Notes under the pieces: generated by a model | Told to the model about the DNA's origin: nothing | What the model saw: the letters and a program-made list of their open reading frames with translations, nothing else | Database searches by the model: none | Made by a program: the position numbers and the translations under genes | In this document: positions 54,720-64,000 of the stretch, piece after piece | Layout: every line of letters starts with the position of its first letter | Numbering within the stretch: the first letter of the stretch is position 1 | NCBI GenBank assembly: GCA_949987565.1 | Contig: OX465114.1 | Coordinates: 1,116,001-1,180,000, forward strand | Direction: 5' to 3' | Length of the DNA stretch: 64,000 bases | Source of the DNA: Luidia sarsii | Taxonomy: Eukaryota; Echinodermata; Asteroidea; Paxillosida; Luidiidae

Positions 54720-55341
54720 CTTCTTTTTTTTAAACACAGTTCAAAAGTTATGAAAATGCCAGAGGTCTGAGCTTTAAAGAAGAATGAAACCCGGAGAAAA
54801 CTGTTGGCTTATCTGATTGGATGTTAAACATAACCTACAATTACCTATGTGCTACTCACCTACGAGTTTCATAAAGAAGGAAAAATCATGGAATTCGGTG
54901 GTCGAATTCGCGTTCCCGCAAACCGCTACCATTTTGAATGGCCCGCCAGTCACTGCGGGGGGTATGACATCGCAACGGAAAACACCATTGTTCAGCTCGC
55001 GAGTGTTTAACTGCACGCGGTATATAAACATATACTGTACATGTAGTAGGGGTCCATCCGTCCGGGCCCATGCGGGAGTTGCCCGTCTTTATGTCATACC
55101 CCCCGCAGTGACTGGCGGGCCATTCAAAATGGTGGCAGTTTGCGGGAACTCGAATTCGACCACCGAATTCCATGATTTTTCCCTCTTTATGAAACTCGTA
55201 GGTGAGTAGCACATAGGTAATTGTAGGTTGTTTTTAACACCCAATCAGATAAGCCAACAGTTTTCTCCGGGTTTCATTCTTCTTTAAAGCTCAGACCTCT
55301 GGCATTTTCATAACTTTTGAACTGTGTTTAAAAAAAAGAAG
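54720..55341. mobile_element. 620-bp near-perfect palindrome derived from the THAP transposon
   Basis: Arms of about 250 bp pair from AGTTCAAAAGTTATGAAAAT inwards through GAATGAAACCCGGAGAAAAC, CCTACAATTACCTA, CATGGAATTCGGTGGTCGAA and CCCGCCAGTCACTGCGGGGG to a loop of about 100 bp near 55,030. The inner block (AATCAGATA, CATAAAGA, AATTCGCGTTCC, CACCATTGTTCAGCTCGCGA) corresponds to the inverted repeat and the THAP start-codon region of the element at 15.8-17.7 kb. It is therefore a non-autonomous derivative. Frames open in both arms are by-products. Confidence 0.75.
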
Positions 55342-55489
55342 AGTAGATCATTTCTTAATTGTTATTGAGTTGTTCTCTCTTGTTCTCGTCTATTGCAGAT
55401 TGCAAGGCATCACAGAAGAAGTAGACAGTCCCCCTTCCAGAAGCCAATTCACTTGTTTGAAAGTGTAATCATTATTAATACTTATAATT

Positions 55490-56013
55490 GTATAATTTAT
55501 AATGTAGTGGGCCTGACATTTCGATCCTAACAGGACCACGGGGCCGCTAGTGGACGCTAGAATCGCGCGCCAAACCGCACTATCACTGCTACGACGTCCG
55601 CAAACCGGTACACAGGAACTGGCAAAGCGGACATAAACAGACGCCGCAGCGCGCATTCTTCAGTTGCCTGATGAAGGTTAGCAGTTAGCAACCGAAACGT
55701 CGCCACATCGCGTGACTTTGATCACCCTTTCCACTTATATAATTTTATAATTTATAATTAAGTGGGCCTGACGTTTCGATCCTAACAGGACCTTTCTGGA
55801 AGGTCCTGTTAGGATCGAAACGTCAGGCCCACTAAATTATAAATTTTTGTAATTTTAGTGAGTAAGCAGTTTGCAAAAATTTGGTATATCACCTTATTTG
55901 AAAGTGATATACAAAAATGTTGCAAACTGCTTACTGAAAAAAAATTTCCCAAATACGAATCTTAAAATTTAGTGGGCCTGACGTAATAATTATTAATAAT
56001 TTATAATTAAGTG
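55490..56013. mobile_element. Nested PLE tails and palindromic mini-element
   Basis: A PLE tail (55,507-55,535, TTTCGATCCTAACAGGACC) is broken by about 200 bp of GC-rich DNA holding a hammerhead-like core. Next comes a palindrome (55,762-55,845, GGGCCTGACGTTTCGATCC, AGGACCTTTC-TGGAAGGTCC and its inverse), GTGAGTAAGCAGTTTGCAAA and a second antisense end up to 55,983. ATAATTTATAATTAAGTG occurs at 55,747-55,764 and 55,996-56,013 and may be a target-site duplication. Confidence 0.6.
55666..55703 (+). ncRNA. Hammerhead-ribozyme-like core in a PLE fragment
   Basis: CTGATGA (55,668) is followed by a possible stem II (GGTT-AGCAGTTAGC-AACC), then GAAAC (55,694) and GTC (55,699). Two bases outside the core (GC/GC) can pair as stem I. 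This matches the order CUGANGA - stem II - GAAA - short stem III - NUH of the hammerhead ribozymes reported in Penelope-like elements. Stem I is short and activity is untested. Confidence 0.5.
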
Positions 56014-56126
56014 AATAAAAGAATGATGAGGTAATAAAGGTCTTGAGTACTAAGTGTTCATTTTGTCTGAAATATAGAATCAATTTATAAACAGAGTTAG
56101 AATAGTTTGAACAGTTATAATAGTAG

Positions 56127-58383
56127 TCTACCCTCTACCCTCTACCCTCTACCCTCTACCCTCTACCCTCTACCCTCTACCCTCTACCCTCTACCCTCTA
56201 CCCTCTACCCTCTACCCTCTACCCTCTACCCTCTACCCTCTACCCTCTACCCTCTACCCTCTACCCTCTACCCTCTACCCTCTACCCTCTACCCTCTACC
56301 CTCTACCCTCTACCCTCTACCCTCTACCCTCTACCCTCTACCCTCTACCCTCTACCCTCTACCCTCTACCCTCTACCCTCTACCCTCTACCCTCTACCCT
56401 CTACCCTCTACCCTCTACCCTCTACCCTCTACCCTCTACCCTCTACCCTCTACCCTCTACCCTCTACCCTCTACCCTCTACCCTCTACCCTCTACCCTCT
56501 ACCCTCTACCCTCTACCCTCTACCCTCTACCCTCTACCCTCTACCCTCTACCCTCTACCCTCTACCCTCTACCCTCTACCCTCTACCCTCTACCCTCTAC
56601 CCTCTACCCTCTACCCTCTACCCTCTACCCTCTACCCTCTACCCTCTACCCTCTACCCTCTACCCTCTACCCTCTACCCTCTACCCTCTACCCTCTACCC
56701 TCTACCCTCTACCCTCTACCCTCTACCCTCTACCCTCTACCCTCTACCCTCTACCCTCTACCCTCTACCCTCTACCCTCTACCCTCTACCCTCTACCCTC
56801 TACCCTCTACCCTCTACCCTCTACCCTCTACCCTCTACCCTCTACCCTCTACCCTCTACCCTCTACCCTCTACCCTCTACCCTCTACCCTCTACCCTCTA
56901 CCCTCTACCCTCTACCCTCTACCCTCTACCCTCTACCCTCTACCCTCTACCCTCTACCCTCTACCCTCTACCCTCTACCCTCTACCCTCTACCCTCTACC
57001 CTCTACCCTCTACCCTCTACCCTCTACCCTCTACCCTCTACCCTCTACCCTCTACCCTCTACCCTCTACCCTCTACCCTCTACCCTCTACCCTCTACCCT
57101 CTACCCTCTACCCTCTACCCTCTACCCTCTACCCTCTACCCTCTACCCTCTACCCTCTACCCTCTACCCTCTACCCTCTACCCTCTACCCTCTACCCTCT
57201 ACCCTCTACCCTCTACCCTCTACCCTCTACCCTCTACCCTCTACCCTCTACCCTCTACCCTCTACCCTCTACCCTCTACCCTCTACCCTCTACCCTCTAC
57301 CCTCTACCCTCTACCCTCTACCCTCTACCCTCTACCCTCTACCCTCTACCCTCTACCCTCTACCCTCTACCCTCTACCCTCTACCCTCTACCCTCTACCC
57401 TCTACCCTCTACCCTCTACCCTCTACCCTCTACCCTCTACCCTCTACCCTCTACCCTCTACCCTCTACCCTCTACCCTCTACCCTCTACCCTCTACCCTC
57501 TACCCTCTACCCTCTACCCTCTACCCTCTACCCTCTACCCTCTACCCTCTACCCTCTACCCTCTACCCTCTACCCTCTACCCTCTACCCTCTACCCTCTA
57601 CCCTCTACCCTCTACCCTCTACCCTCTACCCTCTACCCTCTACCCTCTACCCTCTACCCTCTACCCTCTACCCTCTACCCTCTACCCTCTACCCTCTACC
57701 CTCTACCCTCTACCCTCTACCCTCTACCCTCTACCCTCTACCCTCTACCCTCTACCCTCTACCCTCTACCCTCTACCCTCTACCCTCTACCCTCTACCCT
57801 CTACCCTCTACCCTCTACCCTCTACCCTCTACCCTCTACCCTCTACCCTCTACCCTCTACCCTCTACCCTCTACCCTCTACCCTCTACCCTCTACCCTCT
57901 ACCCTCTACCCTCTACCCTCTACCCTCTACCCTCTACCCTCTACCCTCTACCCTCTACCCTCTACCCTCTACCCTCTACCCTCTACCCTCTACCCTCTAC
58001 CCTCTACCCTCTACCCTCTACCCTCTACCCTCTACCCTCTACCCTCTACCCTCTACCCTCTACCCTCTACCCTCTACCCTCTACCCTCTACCCTCTACCC
58101 TCTACCCTCTACCCTCTACCCTCTACCCTCTACCCTCTACCCTCTACCCTCTACCCTCTACCCTCTACCCTCTACCCTCTACCCTCTACCCTCTACCCTC
58201 TACCCTCTACCCTCTACCCTCTACCCTCTACCCTCTACCCTCTACCCTCTACCCTCTACCCTCTACCCTCTACCCTCTACCCTCTACCCTCTACCCTCTA
58301 CCCTCTACCCTCTACCCTCTACCCTCTACCCTCTACCCTCTACCCTCTACCCTCTACCCTCTACCCTCTACCCTCTACCCTCT
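56127..58383 (+). repeat. Uninterrupted (CCCTCTA)n array, about 322 copies
   Basis: A pure 7-bp repeat; no interruption was seen over 2,257 bp. The opposite strand is (TAGAGGG)n, with a G3N4 pattern able to form quadruplexes and similar to, but not, the TTAGGG telomere repeat. It produces a 786-codon STLYPLP ORF that is an artefact of the 7-base period. Confidence 0.97.
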
Positions 58384-58787
58384 CTGTTATCGATTTTTCT
58401 CGTATTTTCGTTTCGTCGGGGGTCTTGGCGCTTTTTCCTGTGGCTACCCATAATCCTTATCGGCTGAATTTTTTCTCAACCGGAAGGCAGGTCAAGGCCA
58501 CTTCCTGTGGCCCCCGGAGGGGTCACGTGCAACTTTCCCCGCCCCCCTCCGCCGAGCGCTCAACTCGGGGGGACAAGTAGGTCACACCTACGGTTACCAT
58601 CTCGCATTTGTTCGGCTGAGTCCGTCCAGCTAACTATGCCTTTTCTTAACTGAGCGCTCAGCTTCGATCAAGCACAGAAAGCCACAACAACTTCCCCAAC
58701 CAGAAACTGACGGCAACTTTCCCGGCTTGACTTGCTGAGCGCTCAACAAGCTACACCAGTAGGCTACCGCTGCTTCTGCCAACTCTA
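58384..58787. other. GC-rich unique stretch with three GAGCGCTCA sites
   Basis: GAGCGCTCA occurs at 58,554, 58,652 and 58,737 within 200 bp, the last two inside TGAGCGCTCA. A GGTCACGTGC E-box is at about 58,521. No exon was recognised. The sequence could be regulatory or part of a repeat. Confidence 0.35.
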
Positions 58788-59050
58788 CTGGAAATGACAC
58801 TCTTATACATTAAATGCCTTAAAATACAAAGAAGTTAGGTTAAAAAATACTCTGCACGCACCGGGCCTCGAACCTGCAATCTGCAGACTGACTGCAGCGC
58901 GGCTATGTATCTGCGCCACGGTTCGCTCTGCCTTTTACTCGGTGTATGACAGTGATGTACCTTCGATATAAATATACAGAAAGTAAGGGCACGAGTGAAA
59001 GGTAACAAAACGTGGCAAATTACAAAGAAAATGATGATTAATTTCGCATA
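58788..59050 (-). mobile_element. tRNA-derived SINE, tandem copy 1
   Basis: The minus strand of 58,859-58,931 reads GGCAGAGCGAACCGTGGCGC, AGATACATAGCCGCGC and GCAGGTTCGAGGCCCGGTGC, with a good B box GGTTCGAGGCC. A tail with TTTATATCGAAGGTACATC and AATTAATCATCATTTTC follows. An inserted loop prevents tRNA folding. Confidence 0.6.
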
Positions 59051-59147
59051 CAACTCAACTTCACAAACACATCATAATACATGTAATAATAATGACTTCT
59101 CTTGTACAGCGGCAAAATATTATTGAAAGCAGATTTAGATCTCCTAC

Positions 59148-59412
59148 AACTGTACTGCAAATGACACTCTTATACATTGCCTTGAAATACAGAGAAGGTA
59201 AATAAAAAGTACTCTGCAGGCACCGGGCCTCGAACCTTCGATCTGCAGACTGACTGCAGCACGGCTATGTGCCTGCGCCACGGTTAGCTCTGCCTTGTAC
59301 TCGGTGTATGCGTCTTCTACCTTCGCTATAAATAAACAGAAAGCAAGGGCACGAGTGAAAGGTTAAAAAGTAAAACGTAGCAAATGACAAAGACAATAAT
59401 GATTAATTTCAC
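59148..59412 (-). mobile_element. tRNA-derived SINE, tandem copy 2
   Basis: About 360 bp downstream of copy 1 and in the same orientation, with the same head (GGCAGAGCTAACCGTGGCGC, GAAGGTTCGAGGCCCGG), body and upstream ACACTCTTATACATT. The shared flanks suggest duplication of a whole segment, not two insertions. Confidence 0.6.
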
Positions 59413-59759
59413 AGACAGAATAATAACAATAATTTCTTTACTTGTATAGCGCCAAAGTCCCACACAATCATCGAGTTATTTTTGTCATTCAATTGACTTC
59501 GTTTCTGTTTGTATTCAGGGGTTGCCTAGACATTTATTAATTTGAAAACGCTGATAGATATTTCGAGAAGTTACGAACCTTTGGAACTAAAAGCGTTGTC
59601 GTACCAGCATCGATGCGAGAATGCCTTGCAGGGGTTCCTCGGGACCTCGGGAAGAACGAGGACTTAGAAATCAAGTGTGACTTTTGGGTTGAAAAAACAC
59701 AATCGCCAAGCGGCCTTGAATGGTTTTCATCTGTCATGCTCTAAAGAAAAAAAGAAAAA
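59413..59759. other. Non-coding stretch, nothing recognised
   Basis: Ordinary composition. No supported ORF or repeat was seen. Confidence 0.35.
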
Positions 59760-60593
59760 AAAAGATTAAACTCATAATACACAAATGCGGCAAACACAAG
59801 AGGGCCCGACGTTTGGCTCCCAGTACAGGGGACCCCTCGCATTGTTCTTGAGTTTGTGTTAACATTAATGCCAATATAGGAAGGTTTGCGGTGACACCAT
59901 GTATAAGGTCTCTTAAAGGAAGAGGTGTGGTTCTGAAAAGAACCTGAGTGGTAACTCGACGTTTCGACCAGTATGCTCTGGCCTTCAAGAGGTGAATGTC
60001 TTGGACTTGGTGGTGGAACTCCTTGTGCCGGTGGTCGCGGAGGCGGGAAGGCGGGAAAGATAATCCTCTGGGGAGGATTATCCTAAGGGGGCTTAGGTCA
60101 CTGAGGTGGGAATCCTAGAGGGAGACTAGTTGGGGGAACCTATGGGTGCTCACTGCGGTGTGTCAGATGGTGGTGGGGAGGCCGTGGATATAGGTGATCC
60201 ATAAGTCGGCTGGGGAAGGGGGGGGGCTTAGACTGGTTTGGGCATGGTTTGGGTGACCTAGGATATAGAGGATCCATTAGTCGGGATGAGGGGGAGCCAA
60301 ATGTCGCTAAGGTGGTAGCCGATGTCTTGGGGTACTGTGTTGTGCTTGCGGATTTCGATGGTCTCTCTGATCCGTCTGGAGTGCCATTGCTAAATGGGGA
60401 CGATTAGTTCCGCTGCCTGCCAGTTGACTGGGTGGTCTTCAGAGTGGGAGTGTTTGACCATTGATGACTTGTTAAAGTCACCCCGTCGGCCGTGTGCTTG
60501 GTGCTCCTTCATGCGCCTGAAAACATTTTTCGTCGCACAAAATGAAGCATTTCGTGTGCAGGAAATGATTTGGTGCCCACAAATCAAAAGCAC
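59760..60593 (-). pseudogene. Second-family Penelope-like element 3' end (GIY-YIG C-terminus and UTR)
   Basis: On the minus strand the frame gives NVFRRMKEHQAHGRRGDFNK, SSMVKHSHSEDHPVNWQAAE and LIVPI-stop. In another frame it continues WHSRRIRETIEIRKHNTVPQ and DIGYHLSDIW (about 60,285-60,390). This is the C-terminal portion of a PLE GIY-YIG region with the conserved H-x-HSEDH and R-IRE-I-IR motifs. Downstream is a UTR with the tail TTGAAGGCCAGAGCATACTG and GTCGAAACGTCGAG (59,955-59,992). It differs from the 20.7-kb family, so two PLE lineages are present. It is truncated and frameshifted. Confidence 0.75.
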
Positions 60594-61510
60594 GCTTGTT
60601 TATTTTGTTTTCAGCAAATGTCATTTTTAGGGGCTACGTACAATGCCGTGCATGCTGTGCACAATACGTTCATAGGACGTGATGCGGGACCGCTGTCGGA
60701 TGTGGCGATAAAACAGATCGACATTATAACAACAAGAAAAACATACTTCGGCCATTAACACCCCCCCCCCCCAAGTGTATGGTTTGCACGCTCGTGAAAA
60801 TGTTGATAAAGGTGAACGGCCCCTTACTTTACAGGGTCATATTCTTCTTGAACTGATGACAGTGCAATTTTGCATTGTATTTGAATCTATAACGCAAACA
60901 ATGCAACAATGCAATTATGCCAAATAGGCAACAAAGTGGATCCATCCTTGACACACCGCAATGAGTGAGATAAAGGACTTTGGACCTAATTGGAAAAAAT
61001 ACATTTTTAGATTGGGACTTGCATTCTAACTCGTGATAAAGGGACCATCATCTTTGCCTTCCAGATAGGCTTGTGAAGCCGTTTTACCTCTACTCCGACT
61101 TAAGTAAAGACGCTTTACAAATCAGATATAGTATTCACACGATTTAATAGTGGACAATACCAAGAAAACTGGTTATTTTGGATACGGCAGAAATAAATCA
61201 AAATTAATATGAAAATCAGCGTCACAATGTTAACATGCCATCACGTGACTTAAAGTGGGTATTTTTGCATCTCATTTGGTGCAGAACAGGAGTGGAAACG
61301 AGCACAGAAGACTATCATATTGTCCAGATTCTTCTTTGTACATTTCCATCGCTGCTCTGTGCAACATGAGTTGAAAAAAATACACACTATAAGTCACGTG
61401 ATGGTATGCAAACAGTGGTTGTGCAATCGGTCTACTGTAGGAGTGGTAAAGATAACTTTCAAACCACTGCTTGCATTCCTTTCATTGAAAATCATGGTAA
61501 GAGCACTGGT
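60594..61510. other. Non-coding stretch, nothing recognised
   Basis: A run of 13 or so C at about 60,763 and otherwise AT-rich unique sequence. Short ORFs are not supported. Confidence 0.35.
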
Positions 61511-61517
61511 ATATCTC

Positions 61518-61650
61518 AACATTTAGTGGGCCTGAGTGATGTTTCGATCCTAGCAGGACCTTTCCCAAAGTCACTCTGCCTTTGAGAAAGGTCCTGCTCG
61601 GATCGAAGCGTCAGGCCCACTAAATTTTGAGATATACAAAATTAACGGGT
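61518..61650. mobile_element. PLE-derived palindromic mini-element
   Basis: TATATCTCAACATTTAGTGG with GTTTCGATCCTAGCAGGACC faces GAGAAAGGTCCTGCTCGGAT with CACTAAATTTTGAGATATA. It is the same head-to-head tail arrangement as 25,913 but slightly longer in the middle (GTCACTCTGCC). Confidence 0.65.
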
Positions 61651-62014
61651 AGTTGAACAATTTTATAGAAACAAAAACCTTTTCATATATTTCAGTTATT
61701 AATTCTGCCAGGCACTGAGTATCATACACAGAATTACAGAACTGAAGTTACAACAAATGATCTCTTTTCACTTTGGTGAAACATTACGTTTTGCTTTTAC
61801 AGTGTATAATGTAATGCGGGCCCTATTATTTTGGTTTGTCAAAATAGAGAACAGTTGGTCATCAACAAAAGCAGTTGTGTGAGATCAGACATCCTCTGCA
61901 TTTCTGCAAAGTTGTACAATACAACGCTTTCAGCCATTATTCTACTGCAAGTGATTTCTTTAAAATAAGACATGACATTAGAAGGTCATGTAGGGCCATT
62001 TTGTTTTCAATCGT
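61651..62014. other. Non-coding stretch, nothing recognised
   Basis: AT-rich unique sequence; no exon seen. Confidence 0.35.
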
Positions 62015-62134
62015 AGGCCGTGTCCAAAACAGGCTTCCAGTGCTACGGCTAGGGCTATTGTCTTGGCATCTCTGTGTATTTCCAATAGGGGAAGACCTAT
62101 GCCTAACTCTAGATGCTTGTTGCGGACACGGCCT
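62015..62134. mobile_element. 120-bp MITE
   Basis: AGGCCGTGTCC at the left end is the exact inverse of GGACACGGCCT at the right end, and the interior also folds partly (GGCTAGGGCTAT, CCTATGCCTAA). A degraded relative is suggested at 5351. Confidence 0.7.
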
Positions 62135-62269
62135 TATTCTGTTGTCATCAAATTGCCAATAAGTTCTTGTGGAACTCCAAGGCCTTGAGCAAACATCCCT
62201 TTAGCTTTTACAAGCATGGACATCATTGCTTTTAAGGAAGTATCCCAATGACTTTTGAAAGATTCTGAC

Positions 62270-62474
62270 AAGTCTTTCATAATTTTTATGCAAATTGTAT
62301 GCATCAAACTGAAAGCGAGGCTATGGGTGCTAGATTTCCAAGATTATTGTTGTTCCCCGCTGCTTTTTGATCTTTTCTTGAATTCACCGCCATCTTGGAA
62401 ATCTAGTGCCCATAGCCTCGTTATTGGCTGAATGCATAACATTAATTTTGCATGAATATTAAGAAAGACCTTTT
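62270..62474. repeat. 200-bp palindrome
   Basis: CGAGGCTATGGGTGCTAGAT and TTCCAAGAT (62,316-62,344) are matched inverted by ATCTTGGAAATCTAGTGCCC and ATAGCCTCG (62,392-62,420). Weaker pairing continues outwards through ATGCAAATTGTATGCAT and CTTTCATAA. It is probably a MITE. Confidence 0.65.
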
Positions 62475-62729
62475 GCATCACAAGCACCCTGAGCTCAGAA
62501 ATGCAAAGCAAGATTCTATTCCAAACTAGTCCTTACCTCAAGTCATCTTCACAGTATTTCCTATCATAGCCTCATGTCATTACTTAGGAGTGTGTCTTCA
62601 CTTCAATTGATTCAATTGTAAGTATTTGCAAGATGGCACACAGCCCTGTCTGATCCACTCCATCAAGCCCAGGGCTCTCAAGTCTTCTGCCACATTCATC
62701 AGCTCCTAACTCCTCAAGTTCTTAAAAGA

Positions 62730-62850
62730 TAGAGGGCCTGACCTTTCTCAAAGGTCCATTGAGAACAGTCCTGCTAGGCCCTCTAACCTTGGAGATTGAT
62801 GTATTGCAGGTCATTTCAGTCAGTGAGCAGTTTGCAACAGTTTTTGTATT
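62730..62850. mobile_element. Degraded PLE tail mini-element
   Basis: AGAGGGCCTGACCTTTCTCAA, CAGTCCTGCTAGGCCCTCTAA and CAGTGAGCAGTTTGCAACAG follow the order of the mini-element at 25,913 with central deletions. Confidence 0.55.
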
Positions 62851-62954
62851 AACTTCATGCTCAAGTTTTTGTTGGGAACTCAGGTCGGGTCAATGTCTAG
62901 TAGTTTTGCCACCTTCATCTTGCATTTGTTGGGGCCAACATCGTCTCCTGAGGG

Positions 62955-64000
62955 CAGGAAAATCAAACAAAAATACAATGTCATGATAAAGGAAGAGATA
63001 AAAGCAGAAGCAGAAAGAGGAACAGAGGCAGAGAGAGAGGCAGGGACAGAGGAAGAGACAGATGCAGAGAGAAACAGAGATAGAGATAGGATAATTAAAC
63101 ACAATACACTGTTTTGAGCAGAACCAGAGACAGAGACAAAGACAGAGCCAGAGGCAGGTACAGAGGCAGGGGCAGTTGAAGAGGTAGAGGTAGAGACAGG
63201 CAAAGACAGAGATAGAGGCTGAGGAAGAGACAGATGTAAAGAGTGGCAGAGAAAGAGACAAAGACAATGACAGAGATAGATATAGAGATAGAGACAGAGA
63301 CAGTAGCAGAGAAAGGTGGAGGCACAGGATGGAGGCAGAGACAGAGATAGGAAAATAAAACACAATATATGGTTATGATGAAAACAGAGGTAACGGCAGA
63401 GAGGCAAATACAGAGACAGAGGAAGAGTGTGAGGTAGAGGCAGAGACAGTAGCAAAGACAGAGGCAGAGGGACAGGCAGAGGTAGAGACAGGCAGAGGCA
63501 GAGGCACAGGTGTAGGCGGAGGCAAAAGGCGAAGGTGGAGGCAGAGGTTGAGGCGGAAGCGAAGGCAGAGATACAGGCAGAGGTAGAGACAGGCAGAGGC
63601 GGAGGCAGAGATAGAGGCAGGAAAATGAAACATAATAAACTGTTATGATGAAAACGGAGGTAACAGCAGAGAGGCAAAGACAGAGACAGGAAGAGTGTGA
63701 GGCTGGGGCAGAGAGAGGTAAAGGCAGCGGCAGAGGTAGAGACAGTGGCAAAGATAGAGGCAGAGGCAGAGGCAGAGGCAGAGGGAGAGACAGTGGAAAA
63801 GATAGAGGTAGAGACAGTGGCAAAGATAGAGGCAGAGGCAGAGGCAGAGGGAGAGACAGGGATAGAGACAGGAAAATGTAACCCAATAAACAGTTAAGAT
63901 AAAAACAAAGATAACAGCAGAGGCAGACACAGAGGCAGAGTGTGAGGCAGAGAGAGACAGAGGATGAGGCAGAGGCAGAGACAAAGGTAGCGGCAGCGGC
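62955..64000 (+). repeat. Purine-rich AGAGGC/AGAGAC repeat with ~257-bp higher-order unit
   Basis: Plus-strand purine tract of AGAGGCAGAG and AGACAGAG hexamers. A non-purine block (AGGAAAATRAAACAYAATAA, then GTTATGATGAAAACRGAGGT) recurs at about 63,350, 63,613 and 63,869, with weaker forms at 62,955 and 63,080. Minus-strand ORFs of 265 and 263 codons are Ser/Leu/Pro low complexity and are not genes. The repeat continues past the window. Confidence 0.9.

Noticed and set aside
56107..58467. 786-codon ORF of STLYPLP repeats
   Set aside because: A pure 7-bp repeat translates to a 7-residue repeat in every frame; it is a microsatellite artefact.
62880..63984. Ser/Leu/Pro-rich minus-strand ORFs of up to 265 codons
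   Set aside because: Low-complexity translation of AGAGGC repeats; several frames are open together.

Overview
The window reads as animal (metazoan) genomic DNA, most likely from a lancelet (Branchiostoma-like). It has intron-split NHL-repeat exons with GT/AG borders, abundant TACATGTA motifs, Penelope-like elements, THAP-type and fold-back DNA transposons, tRNA-derived SINEs and large satellites. There are no bacterial operons, rRNA genes or CRISPR arrays. The genus is inferred from general character, not from an alignment.

Region 1 (1-24.6 kb) carries an NHL-repeat gene region that was segmentally duplicated. Copy A (about 64-2117) has only the terminal coding exon (1262-1546); its upstream exons would lie left of the window. 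Copy B (about 19.85-24.65 kb) holds the terminal exon (23,723-24,007) of a second gene, whose two preceding exons are at 15,537-15,795 and 18,454-18,797. The three exons join in compatible phases into a six-blade NHL propeller. A roughly 3 kb Penelope-like element (PLE) sits in the last intron of copy B with an 11-bp target-site duplication; copy A preserves the empty site. Between and around the exons are a TIR element, an 887-bp fold-back palindrome, a 90-bp minisatellite of about 30 units that is open in more than one frame, a THAP-domain transposon remnant with a nested palindrome, and SINEs.

Region 2 (24.6-28.7 kb) is a mobile-element graveyard: a decayed jockey/CR1-type LINE broken by a 165-bp MITE and by a 166-bp PLE-derived palindromic mini-element with a 13-bp target-site duplication, then a SINE and a (TACATG)n tract.

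Region 3 (28.8-54.3 kb) is the most unusual part. Exon 1 (28,849-28,941) and exon 2 (54,173-54,271) of a broken prohibitin-2 (PHB2)-like gene are about 25 kb apart on the same strand. Between them lie a fold-back element, a 63-bp minisatellite and a roughly 20-kb satellite of 47-bp monomers. A spacer of about 335 bp recurs nine times in that satellite, and every copy contains PHB2 exon 3 with its splice sites. Exon phases agree (G|TG, G|AT), but physical order is 1-(3 x 9)-2, so satellite amplification captured and multiplied a host exon. Spacers alternate strictly between two sequence types, and a CGACTTT-rich insert of about 336 bp appears in three of the four type-b to type-a intervals.

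Region 4 (54.3-64 kb) holds a 620-bp palindrome derived from the THAP transposon, nested PLE tails with a hammerhead-like core, an uninterrupted 2.26-kb (CCCTCTA)n array, tandem tRNA-like SINEs, an antisense PLE 3' end, two small hairpin elements and a purine-rich higher-order repeat running off the right edge. Long ORFs in this window mostly come from tandem repeats and are not called as genes.
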